A DNA stretch of 41,847 bases from Phallusia fumigata (Eukaryota; Chordata; Ascidiacea; Phlebobranchia; Ascidiidae), in assembly GCA_008931825.1 (NCBI GenBank), contig QXVZ01000239.1, forward strand, positions 1 to 41,847. Direction: 5' to 3'. The notes under the pieces are model-generated. The model saw nothing but the letters and a program-made list of their open reading frames with translations, did no database searches and was not told the origin of the DNA. Of the stretch, positions 1-12,998 are shown piece by piece; the first letter of the stretch is position 1; each line of letters starts with the position of its first letter. The position numbers and the translations under genes were made by a program.

Positions 1-2423
1 AAACCTCATCGCACGTTTCCAAGGGCATCGCCACAAAAAAGTTCATCAAACACTGGGCAAAGAAAATCACAGTTTCGGGACCATGCGTCGGCAGAAATGC
101 GAAATCAAAAGCTCCACACAATCTCGTTAAAGGCAGGTGTTCAAATGCCAATAAAAGTTTATCGCCAGTTGATTACCTGTATATTACAGGAAGTGCTTTG
201 TCAGTCGTTGCACACTTTCCGTAACCCCTTGTTTACACAGGTTGCTGAAAACGCGCTGATTTTGAAACTGTAAAACCAAAATAGCGTGAATGACGTTTAT
301 CTATTTGCTTCTGCACGCGCGTCTTGGGCGTCTCGTTTCGTGACGGATTTGCATGCCACTGTATGGGCTTGAAAGCTTTCTGTCTTTCTCACCGTGAAAT
401 CTCACGCCTTTCTCCTTGTCAGCTTGGTGTATTGCACGTTTACACCAGTACTGGATTTCAGTGTCTCTCGCATGCATCTGTGGTGTTTCAAGGCCCCGTA
501 CTTTTTGCTATGTTTCAACTTTTTTCTCTGCTCTGTTTCCTAGGTGGTCTGGGCGACCCTCGCAACGAGTCAGAAGCAAGTACGTTGGGCATTTTTGCCT
601 TGTGTTTTCTCAGTTTTTTTGTGTTTTGTTGGTCTAAATATCCGTTTTTAAGAACGCCTAAAACGGGTTAAAACGGCACTGACAAAGCTTGAAGTTGGCC
701 CAACCCTAGCGGTAATGTTACAATTACCCGACTTAGTAAAGCAAATTTTTCAAGCTAGTGTATTGGCCATAACATTTTAGCAAATATGGCGAATCTCTTA
801 ACATTTTGACGCCTATATAGATAAACGTCAACCAACAGAGTCCAAATTTGCGTGGAGTAATACGAAGAGTTAAGAGTTAAATAATATGTGAGCTAACCAA
901 ACTTGGCAAAGCGGCATGAATGTTTGCGCGGCGCTAATTCCCCCGGAAGCAAGACGGCTGTCGGCACGTCGCTAAGGCACTAACGAGTTTGCAGGCAACA
1001 CATAAGAATCACTCGTCGTCTCGCTTTGAGACGCCCCGGGCCAGCAAGTCGGCTCTCGATAAAATCGACTGATCCGCACTGGCAAAGCAGTAACAGATTA
1101 GGACGCTGATTGTTTGTTCGCTCGATTGCCACAAGTCAGCGCTCGCGTGTGGCACGAATTAGCAACTGTGATATTGGGTATTGGGTATAAACTCGCCGAT
1201 TCGGAAAAAGCAGTCTCACCCAATGGTTGGTTGATTTATTTAATGGTTGATTCAATTCTACGCCAAATACACTTTGATGCTGCGGAATACTGTTAACACA
1301 GACTGCACGGTCAGTTGGAATTGTCACACGCACGGCTTTGCACACCTAACACGCACTTTTGTGTACGAAAACGCAGAGAAGTCGCCGAGAGCAGGAAAAA
1401 TGGGCGGATGTTTTCCAAACCTCAAAATGACGCGATTGAATTCCAGTTTTGTGCGCTTAAAATTAGGAACGTAAACATGGCGAATGAATGCAAACATATG
1501 GCTTGCTTTCTCGCACTAACGCAAAGTGTCCGCCGGTGGTCACGGTTCTCAAAATCGAATACAATTACGCAAAGGAGTTTGGTGGGTGTAATTACAACTT
1601 TTAGGAAACAAAAGTAGGCAACAATAGTCACAAAAAGCGATCATTTTGCATGCGCACTATTAGAACAATGTCACCATTGTGTCGCGCGATGTTTTTCGGG
1701 TATAGTGCAGAACGGGATCGAAATTGGAGATAGGAAAACTGTTACTTGTGGCTGCGCGATGGTATCGCTTTCAACACATTACGTCACTCGAAGTGAGAAA
1801 ACTAGCTGCTTGGACCGTTGATAGGCTGCCTAGGGCGAAGCGCCCAGTTGCTTAATGGATGTTTGATTGTGATCAGATTTAAGTCGAGGTCACAAAGCAT
1901 CGGCAAAAAGTTGCGAAGGTTTATGGCGATATACCGATAGTTGCCGATCTCGCGCGTTTCCCGATGTTCGGATGTTATCTTTCTCGCTAATTACGTCCCT
2001 ACTTTTGGGTTCCGATGCCTTAAAGACCCTATAGACCACAGCTATGTTGCATCGCCGTCTCTAGAACGTTTTGGCTTCATCAAAATTGACACACACATGT
2101 CCTTTGGATAAAAAGATCACCCAGAACGAAGACGTTTCTTGAACGAAACGCGAAAGACGCACACAAGCTTAACTTTAAAACAGACTTGTACGACTTTTTA
2201 CCATTTGACAATTCACAACGGGCTTGAATGTTAATACATTTTCCCCTTACGTTTTTTTTCTGCACCACAATGACAACATGTACCCTACAGTTTTGACCGT
2301 ACTTTTAATAAAAGTGTCTTACACACGCGCCACCCTTTCGAAAAGCCTTTCGTTTGACAATCGAAAAACAAACTTTGTGTGTACATACTTAAAGAGGTTA
2401 ACCAGATTTTTTATTGTTTGCAG
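1..2423. other. non-coding stretch upstream of sFRP exon 2; no gene recognised
   Basis: No exon could be supported here on either strand. The open frames are short and show no domain signature. The frizzled-type cysteine-rich domain expected upstream of the sFRP exon was looked for and not found, so this is probably intron 1 of the sFRP gene, with the CRD exon left of the window. From about 2111 onward the sequence recurs after the N at 2749. Confidence 0.5.
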
Positions 2424-2495
2424 GCGGAATATGTGCACCCTGCACTACTCCATTGGACAGTACAGTCGTGGACAACTTCTGTGCAAGCGAGTTCG
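2424..2495 (+). CDS. sfrp1/5: sFRP1/5 internal exon, copy A (start of NTR domain)
   Basis: A 72-nt exon flanked by a TTTGCAG acceptor (ends 2423) and a GTAAGT donor (starts 2496). It reads GC + 23 codons + G, phase 1 at both ends. The peptide runs from GICAPC through VVDNFCASEF and corresponds to the SFRP1 segment that links the CRD to the NTR domain, with the same three cysteines and the same CASEF ending. The wrong frame (starting RNMCTL) is also open but has no such similarity. The exon is identical to the copy at 3115-3186. Confidence 0.9.
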
Positions 2496-5400
2496 GTAAG
2501 TGCAACATTTTTTAACGGTGTTAAGTTGACCGGCAGTTCACCGCCCGTTAAACTATGAAGTACTTGAGAGCGTGTGCCGCAAATGTATAATTATATTCGA
2601 CCGCAAAAGATTACACGATCGGTCTGGAGAAATTGCAACTTTTCTGACATCACACCACACGCAACCACGCCTGAGAATGACCACAAATCGTCAGAAAAAT
2701 TCGTACTCCGCCCATTGCAAACAGTCTGGACATGGTGAACACAATTATNAAAGATCACCCAGAACGAAGACGTTTCTTGAACGGAACGCGAAAGACGCAC
2801 ACAAGCTTAACCTTAAAACAGACTTGTACGACTTTTTACCATTTGACAATTCCCAACGGGCTTTAATGTTAATAAATTTCCCCTTTTTCTCTTCGCCGCA
2901 ATGACAACATGTACCCTACAGTTTTTACCGTACTTTTGAAAAAAGTGTCTTACACGCGCGCGACCACATCGAAAAGCCTTTCGTTTGACAATCGAAAAAC
3001 AAACTTGTGTACGTAGTTGAAGTTTAGTTGAACCAAATTTTNTTTGACAATCGAAAAACAAACTTGTGTACGTAGTTGAAGTTTAGTTGAACCAAATTTT
3101 TTGTTTGTTTGCAGGCGGAATATGTGCACCCTGCACTACTCCATTGGACAGTACAGTCGTGGACAACTTCTGTGCAAGCGAGTTCGGTAAGTGCAACATT
3201 TTTTAACGGTGTTAAGTTGACCGGCAGTTCACCGCCCGTTAAACTATAAAGTACTTGAGAGCGTGTGCCGCAAATGTATAATTATATTCGACCGCAAAAG
3301 ATTACACGATCGGTCTGGAGAAATTGCAACTTTTCTGACATCACACCACACGCAACCACGCCTGAGAATGACCACAAATCGTCAGAAAAATTCGTACTCC
3401 GCCCATTGCAAACAGTCTGGACATGGTGAACACAATTATTTCGAAATTCTTCGTCAACCCGACACAGTTAGGAGAAAGGGCATTTTGACATAGCACAACT
3501 AAAGAATGTCACAATATTCCATTCGCAGTGGAACTCCGCTATATATCTGCTATTGCCATTTCAATAGTAAAACATGAAAAAACATCTTTTTACCTGTCGA
3601 TTGCTGCATCATTTTATATTTACCCGATGTTTTCATGCACCCAACGCAATTTTAAAACTGCAAAAAGCCTTTAATTTAATGGGAAAACTGTAAGACCACA
3701 AAAGAGATCTATAATAGGGCTGAAGACACAAAAGAGATCTCTTACAAGACAAAAGAATAATGTCGAATATATTGACTGACGACCAGTCCGACTTCCAAAC
3801 AAAAAGCACACAAACATAACGTCCATCAATAACACTGGAAAATATTTGAAACGATAAGATCTACCAGTCCTCCTCCCTCTACGTCTTAATACACCACCAC
3901 AGGTGACATGTATCGCTCAATTCTGTCACATTTTTCGCCGCAGAGGGTTGATTAAGGCCAATGATAGCATCTTCTAATAATCAGTGACGTCGATGAGGGC
4001 CCGCCATCGCAAAAACAGGTTGACTAGTAAATAAACATGGCACGAGTGTGACGAAAGCCCATCAGGCTTGTCATAGAGTCGTTTGATAAGAATGAGTGGA
4101 AAACACTCTTGGCTTTGTCTTAACTATGAGCTCGAAGTAAACTTTGCCAGTGGTTAACAAGGGCCGCTACGTGGAACACTGCGTTTTACAAAACAAGAAC
4201 GGACGTTCACATACGCATCGTGCACAAGATAACATGCCAGCTACCAACCAGTCTACAAAGTACATTCACCACACAAGCGATGATAACGTACAATCACAGT
4301 TTTACATCACTATTTTTTGCTAAATTTTGCTCAAATGGTGGTGAAGATCAACGGTTTGCGTTGGGTGAGCCCTTGTTTAAATACCCCCGCAAAAATCAAA
4401 ATCTGTCTGAAGTGGTAGATATCTTATTCAAATATATTCGCAAATATGTTCTATTTAACGTTTTGCCCAAAGTCAACGCAAACTCTGAAAATTCTAAAAA
4501 TACGACACACAGCGAATAGAACATAAAAGGGAAGGCACGATTTGGCATTTAAAAGCAGTTTCATCCCTATGTTATTGAGCGTGCGGATTCCAACGTCGGA
4601 TCCAAGAATGACGTGTTTCACTAGAAAAAGGACGAGATTAATTTGCCAGACGGTGTAACAAGCGAAAGTACAGCCCCCGCCGTCTGAATCAGCGCCAAAT
4701 ATTGGACTTGGCTCAGCCGCGTGTCATAGAAACCCACGATCAATTGGTGATGGATGTGCAATGGCGAGTAGGGATAAATGTTATCACATCCAGGTATTGC
4801 GTACATATCGACCACAAAAGCATTGTCCTGGTGATGTCGAAGTGCTGCGCAGCGCAGGTGTATGTTTTAATGGGTTTGTCCTCGGAGGTTGACTCCGTTG
4901 ACTTTTAAAGGCTAAATCATGAACCCGTTTTGAAAGAAAATGTCCCGGAGGTAGAATAGAAGACCCGTTTGACGTCAGGACCCGCCAGTTGCGTGTGTTT
5001 CATGTTACATCGGGTGGGAATGAGTTAACGGGTAAATTTCTGTCGCTCGACACATTCATTTAACAACACATTTCCAGACAGAGCTATGTAAATAAGGGGA
5101 TGTCGCTGCCACTTTAACGGGGTTATAAGGAAGTACTTGGTATGAAGCTATCAATACTGGTTGTTTAAACCGTTGATTTTACCAGGAACGCAAACCATTA
5201 GATTCAAATCACCGTCCTAGGCTACCGCAAACATCCACTAATAACCAAAAACTCCCGGTCAAGGATTTCCATCCCAAGGATGTTGCTTTCATTTTGACAA
5301 AATTGCGCTAGTACCACTGTTACTGGGACTAATGGTTTAACTAGATATGGCGGTAAGAATGGTTACCGCAAATAACCACTCATAACCACAGAATCCAATT

Positions 5401-8400
5401 AACATCCCTTCCCGCCAATCGGGAAACATCAAACTAACCAAAACCGTAATTACTTATCGTCCAACAGTTAAAGTAAGCACCGAAGTTGACTCACAACGCC
5501 GCGAAAGCACAAAAAGCAAACCAGCGGCTAAAGGCCTACCGCGCCATACATTGTTAAGCAAATATTTTCCAGCAGGCCGCTCGAGATATTGGTGCGATGG
5601 TGTCACACCACATCCTCTACCACAGAAGCCCCCGCCAGTCTAGACAGCGCAAACCGTCAAGGGCACTTGTTGCTATGACGTAGAATAAGCACATTAATCA
5701 GGCATGGCAACGTTCAAAGGTTCGCCAGCGGCGCGCACTTGGTTGTGACAAAGACTTGTTTTTCGGCCATCGCTCATTAATCAAGTGATTATCGCTAAAC
5801 CCCACCTGTCACGTTTTCGCGACAAACACTTGGGTTTACAGCATGAGGTTCCCACCATAACCTGCTAGTTGGATTGTTACGAACTGGGGCTATTGCATCC
5901 TTGTACGACAACCACTTCAAAAAAGTATTTAGCATCAATCAGGTTCCCGCATCCTCGCAAAATATATCCGACAAAAATTGCATGTTTTAAACCTTTATCA
6001 AAAGAATTGGTATGCTCTACAGTGGTCAATATACTGAATACACAACTTAAGTAGGGCAAATTAAAGTTAGTTTGAAGCAACGAACAGAAAGACACAAAAA
6101 ACAGTACTCGTTATCAAACATTGATGATGACAACGGCGTTTATCGAAGCCCAAAAAATGTTTTACACACAAGTACTGGCTTGTATTTTTCTGCTATGACC
6201 AAAGTAATGTGACTTACCCACCGGGGCAGTATTGGCGAGATCTCTTGAACCGCAACTCCCCTGCAAATACAAAATGTATGTGTAAATTTATGTAGCTTAC
6301 TCTACGAAGTTAACACATGTGTCATTACAACTCAAAGTGTCGTTGTTGAACGAAAATCAACACTCTAAGCACATTGATATCACTGCAAAATCTTAGCGAT
6401 AGCTGAGCGGTTAAGATTCGCCGAACACGGTTGAGAATTACACATCATTGCGATTATCGTCGAAGATTTCACGCGACCTAGACTAACCTCAAAATACTTT
6501 AACCCAGACAGAACGGGAAACGAGAATACGTATGCGAAATACGAACATCTCTGAACTAAGTCGGGATTTGGACGCGAGTCTAAAATCACAAAGCTCAAAC
6601 AACTGGGATAACAATCCTCAAAGCTAAAAATAGGATCGTGTATTAAAACGTGTATAATTACTCGACCCATCTGCAGGCTCTATTGCAATGTTTAGAGTCG
6701 GTTTATAATGCAGGTTGGTACGGGATAATCTCGTTGCTTTGTACATGAAAGCGATCAGCGCTTTTGTTTCTTCCGACGAAGCAAAGCAAGGATATTAACG
6801 TTCTTGCGGTAAACTGCTGACAGGCTAAGCTGTCTAGAGCGATTCCCCTTGTTCGCGCCAACGAGTTTAAAATGGTCGACAGATAACTCGGTAAGAAGTA
6901 TTTGCATGCAAAGTTCAGGCTAGCTTTAAAACCACTGTAAAATTTACAGTTTATTTGCGAATCTTGAAGCTACACTGCAGCTATTACCACAACCTGTTCC
7001 CAGCTCTGGTCGTTTACAATTACCTCCCTTGCAATTTGTTTGTGCTGTCGAAATTTTAACAGCAATCTACACGATCGGGTATCGGTGATAGGGTTAAAGG
7101 GAGGAGAAACGTCTGATCAGGAATGTTAAGGGTGTTCAGAAAACCCAGTAATCTAGTAATAAGCATAGTTATAAGGCTTTTTTGCGTCGGTTTTCCGTTA
7201 AAGATCCCGGATTTCACAGTGATTGAACACAAACAAAAAGGCGATCGCAAAGCGTTTAAACATTCCTCGTGCGAATCATGCATTTAAATTAAACTCCAGA
7301 ATAGGGAGAAACTGGGTAAAAATAAACATCGTGGGTGTATTATCTAGCATTGGTGGAGGAAAAATGGGAAACGATAAAGTTGCCAAAACAGTGTAAAAAA
7401 ACCTTTTTCGAATGTCATCTGTGCTTGGTAAGCACAAAAATGGCGCTTCGTAAAATTCCGTTTCTCGCCTGAAATGTTAGTCAAGGCACCCTATCCATCT
7501 CACACACAAACGCTAGACAAACAAAATCAGTTCGGTTTCGCCTATAAAGCATAACTGGCACGTGCTGTAGATACCAACAGCTCACCGCGAGCAATTAACC
7601 CACCTCGGGGAGACGGTCTGCTGTCCAACATGGCTAGAAGATTGAGACCGATCGCTCGGTGGCGAACGCGCCCGAATATCTGTGGTTTTTCTCACCTGGC
7701 CGGGCGAGTCACGGTTTAGACTGCGCCAGATGCTTTATCGTTTTGAGGTTTTCTGTAAGTTAAACATTGGTCACCTTGAACAGGTTTATGCAAGATATAA
7801 ATTGAGCGCGTGTGATGCTGAATGGTATAAATATGGTGACTTTTGCTAACTCAAAAGAATGCGTCGCCGATGTTTGCAGCTATCGCATTTAGACTGTAAA
7901 GGCCTTAACCGAAAGCACAACGACCTTTATTTGTCTCTGGTTACAACATTATTTTTTTTTGTGGCAAACCAAATTAATCGATTAAGAGTTGGTCAAAGAC
8001 ATTGGTATTGTATTGAGCAGCTTTAAATATTTTTACTACTGTCTTCGTCACAGGAAAAAAATATTTGGGTACCGAACGTAGAACAGGGACTCAAACAACC
8101 ACCCTAATGTAGAATCGCAAATCACAAAACAGGTTACAAATGCAAATTTAAGCTTATGCACGTCGCAAAAAATATTATGTAACTCAAAGCACACATAGAT
8201 GCCGATAAAATTCACTGTCTTAAGGTTTGTCGATTTGTTTCGAAGAAATTTAATCGCCCTGATGTTTATTTCAAAGTCCCTGCGTGCATCGACGCCCATT
8301 TTGGGCTTGACCTATTAAACCGGAGCCACCGACAAACCCAACACAAAATGAAACAACTTATACACCCCATATACGCCCGACACTTCAAGCTAAAACGAAC

Positions 8401-10375
8401 CAGAGTAGAATGTATCCAACCACGCCACTGAGTCCTCCAGATCTCAACAAGTGTCGGCGATCCGCACGCGAAGGGCGGCGTCGAATTTGCCAGCGGCGGT
8501 CACCTAACCCCAAAACCCGCCGTCTGTCACGTAAATTCGCGACCCCAGCACCGGATATTATGCTTGTGTAGCAAAAGAGGTGGATAGGTGTCGCTGCGCC
8601 TCGTTGAAAATCGGGCGCTAAAAATACACCGCCCCCGTTTTGGGTTTCATTTTTTGGGGCGAGGCGCTACCCCAGCGTCCCCTACCAGGAGAAAGTCACT
8701 CTGGGGCTTGACTTGGGGCCCACTTCCACAGAAGGCTTGCCCCAATTTTAAAACCTATCTGCGCGAAATATTCCCGACTGCCATATATTAAAACCCGGAT
8801 TTTCTCACCTCAGTGGTGTCAATCATTCGCAGTGGCAAACACTTTAAAAGCAAATGTCATTCATCCAGCTGCTCGGGCTATTTCGAAACGACTGGTTCCC
8901 AAAAATAACCGACGCCCCACTGCAGTTTCAAGTGGGCCATTTCTATTCGGGGTTTGTTAGCTTCTGTATATAGGGTTTCTTAAGTACCTTAATCTTACCA
9001 CGAAACCCGTATTTCCTAATGGAGTGAATGTTTGCACGCATTTCAGAATAAATAGCTTTCAGACACCAGGAAAAGCACGTAGCCAATCTAAAGTGAAACC
9101 TTAATCTAAAACAATGGGATAATAGATGGCAGAGTTACAGCGGCTATATTTTACTAATTAAACAAGCTTTTAACATTCCTGAAGTGGGCCAGTTCGTCAT
9201 CAATAAGGCCCGTCAAGCAGCAGGGCAAATACCAACGACATCCACAAATATTATCTATTGTCAAGTGCCAACTTTTTAACAAATGCCTAGACTATCGACT
9301 TTCACACCCCGCGTGGGTGGCGAGTCTTGCGGCATACGAAAACGTTTCCGATACGTTTGCACACTGCGATTCCGGCCCGACTACCAACACGACAGACTGT
9401 TTTGGGGCAATACAGTATGTGGATATGCACACGAACGAATGCACCACACTGCTAAGCATGCCTTTGACACCGGCTTTCCGCACACAAAGTAAAATGCACT
9501 AGCAAACAGTGATCAATCTGGTCCTCGAGTATCGAGGGATTTAACCTCAGCCATCGGAAACAGAACGCTCTTGTTTTAGGCCGCGATGTTTAAAGACAAC
9601 AAACAGAGACCGGATTGCTGGTGAAACCAGTTTTACGCTCGTCAGGACTGACTAATGAGGTGTGGGTCGCGGCAGGTGGTCGGAAAATTTAACAACGACG
9701 CCGCTGTTTAAACTTAAGCCGCATTGGAAGTTGTTGCTTACAACACAATATGCACTTAAGCTCATTAACTCAAATATGCTAGTTAGGCAGGAGCTAAATA
9801 GTCTTGACACATTTTTACTTAGTTTCAATTTACACTTTATAGTGAGCAAGAGACAGCAAAACGCATTATTTTAATACAGCGCATTTTTAAACGGGAATAT
9901 ATTGACATTGGAATTAGGTCTGATCTTCAAACGGTTACATAATTTGTAAATTTTAAACACAAACTTAGATTTGATTCTGTTCCTCACAGTTTTCTTTTTT
10001 CTTTCAGTGTTGAAAGTCTACTTTGCCAAGCTGAAGATCTCGGGAAAAGGTTCCAAACGTCAGATCAAATTTAAGAAAAAGAAGCGCAAGGTTTACAAGC
10101 AAGGTCCCCTGAAGGAGAGGGATCTACAGCGCAAGTACCTGAAGTTGAGCATTCCGAGCAGTCGCAGCTGCAACTGTCCGCAAATCGATTCTCTCGCCTC
10201 GAAAAAAGGAAAAAAGAGAAAAGGAAGAAAGAAAAAGGTCGCCTTCCTGGTGATGGGACGCAAAGTGAACAGGAAGCTCCTTGTCACGGTAATCCACAAA
10301 TGGGACAAAAAGAACAGGTTGCTCAAGAAGATGGAAAAGAAGTTTAATCAGGACACTTGTACGTTAGGAGCGTGA
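2424..10375 (+). CDS. sfrp1/5: secreted frizzled-related protein, sFRP1/5-type (3' part of spliced gene)
   Basis: This is a Wnt-pathway modulator that is secreted and binds Wnt or Frizzled outside the cell. Two consecutive coding exons are visible: a 72-nt exon (2424-2495, duplicated at 3115-3186) and the last exon (10008-10375). Joined, they give the C-terminal NTR (netrin-like) domain. The six cysteines are spaced as in vertebrate SFRP1/5: C-x-x-C and C in the first exon, C-N-C and a final C in the last. Diagnostic stretches are CASEF at the exon end, KQGPLKERDL, FLVMGRKV and IHKWDKKN. The intron is phase 1 on both sides of the small exon, and the split codon G|TG rebuilds Val where SFRP1 has a small residue. 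The N-terminal signal peptide and frizzled CRD exon are absent from the window. The SFRP2 and SFRP3/4 groups fit less well. Confidence 0.92.
2750..3440 (+). repeat. duplicate of 2112-2748 (contains sFRP exon copy B), probably unmerged haplotype
   Basis: The block after the N at 2749 repeats the sequence from about 2112 to 2748. The left part (before the exon) differs by several percent with small indels. The exon and the following 250 bases are almost identical; one difference seen is aaactatgaa against aaactataaa. Inside this block a second N at 3042 again separates two overlapping copies of about 57 bases (2985-3041 and 3043-3099). A repeat starting exactly at each N is the signature of contig ends that overlap but were not joined. 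Confidence 0.85.
3115..3186 (+). CDS. sfrp1/5: sFRP1/5 internal exon, copy B
   Basis: Identical over 72 nt to the exon at 2424-2495, with the same acceptor (TTTGCAG) and donor (GTAAGT). Only one copy is expected in a functional mRNA. Because the exon is symmetric (phase 1-1), including both would keep the frame but would add 24 residues and three extra cysteines to the NTR domain. Its position next to two Ns makes an assembly duplicate the likelier reading. Confidence 0.8.
4354..4483. repeat. inverted repeat, 10-bp perfect arms
   Basis: GTTTGCGTTG at 4354-4363 is the exact reverse complement of CAACGCAAAC at 4474-4483, and similarity continues imperfectly inward (GCCCTTGTTTAAAT against ATTTAACGTTTTGCCC). 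It may be the remnant of a small foldback element. No target duplication was recognised. Confidence 0.4.
5221..5412. repeat. diverged direct repeat, period about 142
   Basis: GCTACCGCAAACATCCACTA at about 5221 recurs as GTTACCGCAAATAACCACTC at about 5363, and both are followed by ATAACCA, then A-rich sequence and a CATCCC. It is an intronic tandem duplicate with no coding value seen. Confidence 0.4.
10008..10375 (+). CDS. sfrp1/5: sFRP1/5 last exon (most of NTR domain, stop)
   Basis: The acceptor is a long pyrimidine tract ending TTTCTTTCAG (10007). The exon continues the phase-1 codon, reads 121 residues and stops with TGA at 10373-10375. It contains the basic GPLKERDLQRKYLKL segment, the C-N-C pair, FLVMGRKV and VIHKWDKKN, and a final cysteine five residues before the stop, all placed as in SFRP1/5. 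Compared with vertebrate SFRP1, the short loop between the C-N-C pair and FLVMG is expanded by about a dozen almost purely Lys/Arg/Gly residues (about 10198-10240). The upstream TTG-initiated extension of this frame is intron, not protein. Confidence 0.95.
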
Positions 10376-11008
10376 GGAGTCAATGAAGGGATATGAACTT
10401 CGTAAAAGCTGCCCGCTATCTGCCAGAGCTGGCCGCTCCCTTAAAACCCGTGTTGATAACGCTGTGCAGGCCATATTTTGTCTTAAATCTGTCAGTTCTT
10501 TGTTTGTTTTCGATCAATTCTAGTTGTTTTTTTGTTTTCCACCAGGTCATACAGAACAAATGGGAGGCCATTTAGTATTCATGCTTATTTGTGGCTTAAA
10601 AAGCTGTCACATAGGAATTTATGTAAAATGCTACAAGTATGGCACGCTTTTACAAATATGGAACACCAATCGCGCTTTATAAAAGCGTTTAAATAGCCGC
10701 TTTCATTCCCTGTGTACAAAACACCTTTGTAATAACCCCTTTCGGTTCAAAATGCTTTAAATGTTTTGTTACTTCAACGTTAAAATTTTAGTGGAAAAAA
10801 TAATAGTCCCTTATCCGTAACTTTTTGTTGTTGAAAGCACAGCCAAACGTTGATTTTTTGCTTCTACGTTGATTGTTTGTCTTGTGCAGCCTAGCTCTCC
10901 ATGCAAAGGAACGTCGCATTTGATGTCAGAGCAATGCGATGTATGTAAATACCTATTGAAGAAGTTTTGTATTTTGCTTTGTACACGCGCAGCCACTTGC
11001 ATCATCAT

Positions 11009-11014
11009 AATAAA
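11009..11014 (+). terminator. possible polyadenylation signal AATAAA of the sFRP gene
   Basis: First AATAAA hexamer recognised on the + strand after the sFRP stop, 634 nt downstream. A variant signal nearer the stop cannot be excluded. Confidence 0.35.
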
Positions 11015-11190
11015 ACGAAACGTGGACATTAATCCTCAGTGTGAAACAAAACATGCTTTTCCCAACTTGCTCTATCGACTACGGACCAAGTAACGGTGCA
11101 AGGTTATGCTGTCCTTACTTAATGTATGAGACATAAAGTGGCGTGGATGTTAGAAAACATAACAGGGAAAAAGAAACACATAACATCAAG

Positions 11191-11253
11191 ATGACAACAG
11201 AGTTTGTCGAAACGTTTGCAGTTCAATGTATTCGCTATATACAAGTTCTCGTA
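11191..11253 (+). repeat. dispersed repeat family A, copy 1
   Basis: Runs from GACAACAGAGTTTGTCG through TTCAATGTATTCG to ATACAAGTTCTC. Related copies lie at 12999-13059, 30617-30690 and 31877-31950, all in the same orientation. The shared core is GCAATACAATG, then A-rich sequence, then ATACAAGCTCTCTG. It is an unnamed short interspersed element; no terminal repeats were identified. Confidence 0.5.
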
Positions 11254-12998
11254 GGATAATCTTAATCTGTGAGCTGCAGTGCGCACTGTTTCGACGTATG
11301 CAGCTGGTGACAAGAAAGTGGCTGTTTAGGCTAGTGTTGCCAGATCTATTTTGTAACGCGATTTTACCAATTTTGTTGCACGGAGTAGTGCATACCGAAT
11401 TTAAATTCAAATGTAAAAAGTAATTGACTCAATTGCTTAGTACAGTACAACTGCTAGATTCGAAAGTAATGACCGATCCAGGTCAGTCTTCTTATCAACA
11501 TTTCTACATGAACCAAACAGCACCACCAGTAATCTGATTTAAAATTGGACATGCTTGGAGTTTGTATAGAACTTGCCCGCGACGTGATAAGAACCGTCAT
11601 TTTTTAGGATTTGCTAATCTTAAACTTTCGAGAGGACAGCGTTAGGGGATAACTTTTCTCGGCCAAGGATAGAGTTTAAACTTTGCTCTTTTGTGCCCCC
11701 CACTGACAACGCCAAACTTTGCGATCAACCCGCAAGGTTAACGTGAGAGTTAACCAACTTTTCAGAACGTAATGTTTCTTCTTGGTCTTTAAGGCACAAA
11801 CATAAAAGCCCTGAACGGGATTCGTACTCGAGAGCGTCCCAAAAAACCATGTAAACAGTATTCTTTTGAACGAAAATACTTAAATACCAATGAAATAGAA
11901 AAGACTTGCATCTACATACCCATGGCGCCATTTTAAATTTGTCCACGAAACGTCAGTTTGCGGGATCTGCGACAAAAAATGTGCTTGGGTATTTTTTTGA
12001 AAAACTAATTTGCGTAGAGCCTAGTACTTTCAATAATGCTAAAGAGTAAGCATTTTTTAAAAGGTCTGGGCTGTTAGGAATAAACAAAAAACAAATTTTG
12101 TCGTGCAACGCGTTAAGCAACCATGTTTACATACTTTAAACCTGTTTCTTTTGTTGTTAACTTCATATTTTTTCCAAGTTATAGAAAGCTTGAATTGAGC
12201 ATAGCGATTTATGCGGCTGGCGACTTTAGTTTGACACAGTGAATTTTTGATTTATTACCCAGACAGGAACATAATTTGAACCAATGACCTCGTGTAGCAA
12301 GGTGACTGTACTGTCAGATTTATTAAAAATCCAGCGTGAATCATTGCATTAGTTCGCGGCATTGAGCCAAAGACCGAAATTGGAAGATTTGGCACGTTAT
12401 GCAACAATGTGTCAAAATTGCAAACCACATATTTGCATACAAAAGACAAGCTATGATAGTCAGTTTGACCTTTCATGTAACCTATGACCTCGGCATTGCA
12501 CTGGAGGGCAAAATTGGCATAAGTCAACACTTGAAATATTTAGGACCTCACACCTTATAAGCTGACCCTTAAGCATAGACGAACCGTCTCATATTGCTTG
12601 TATTGTAAGCACCCCAGGCAAACACGAAAACACGTGGGCCAACTGCAGTGCTTGCCGCCTGTGCCAACAACCTTGCTTAACTTCCACGAATACTGGGAAT
12701 CCGAAATAAGGTAAAAGTGTAACTGTATTGCAGCAGACTGTATTTTGGAAAAAGGCCACAGAATTAAACATTAAATCATAACTAAAGTAGTTATACTTAA
12801 TTCATGTGTGTAACAAAGCCGCAATAAATGTGCTTTGAGTGATTTTTAAACCCTTTAAAATGTACAACTTCTGTTAACCTATAGCACCTGTAGAATTTAT
12901 ACACGACAAAATAAATAAATAGATATTGCATAATGGGCGTATTGGATTGATTAAAAAATTAACTGCCAGAGTTCTTGTATAGAGTTATGCACTAAAAA

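Larger units (their letters stand above)
3187..10007 (+). other. large last intron of the sFRP gene
   Basis: About 6.8 kb between the small exon and the last exon. No other gene is supported on either strand. Contents seen: a repeated ACACAAAAGAGATCT at about 3696-3750, an inverted repeat (4354-4363 with 4474-4483), a diverged direct repeat (5221-5280 and 5363-5412), and a locally GC-richer stretch at about 8450-8740. Large introns of developmental regulators often hold enhancers, but none can be named from sequence alone. Confidence 0.6.

Noticed and set aside
324..671. 115-codon open frame near the left edge
   Set aside because: No signal peptide and frizzled CRD pattern, no splice context and low-complexity Phe/Leu content; it cannot be the missing sFRP exon.
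12255..12530. 91-codon minus-strand frame, with a tRNA-like GGTTCAAAT
   Set aside because: No domain, and the bases around GGTTCAAAT cannot form a T-arm stem or a cloverleaf.
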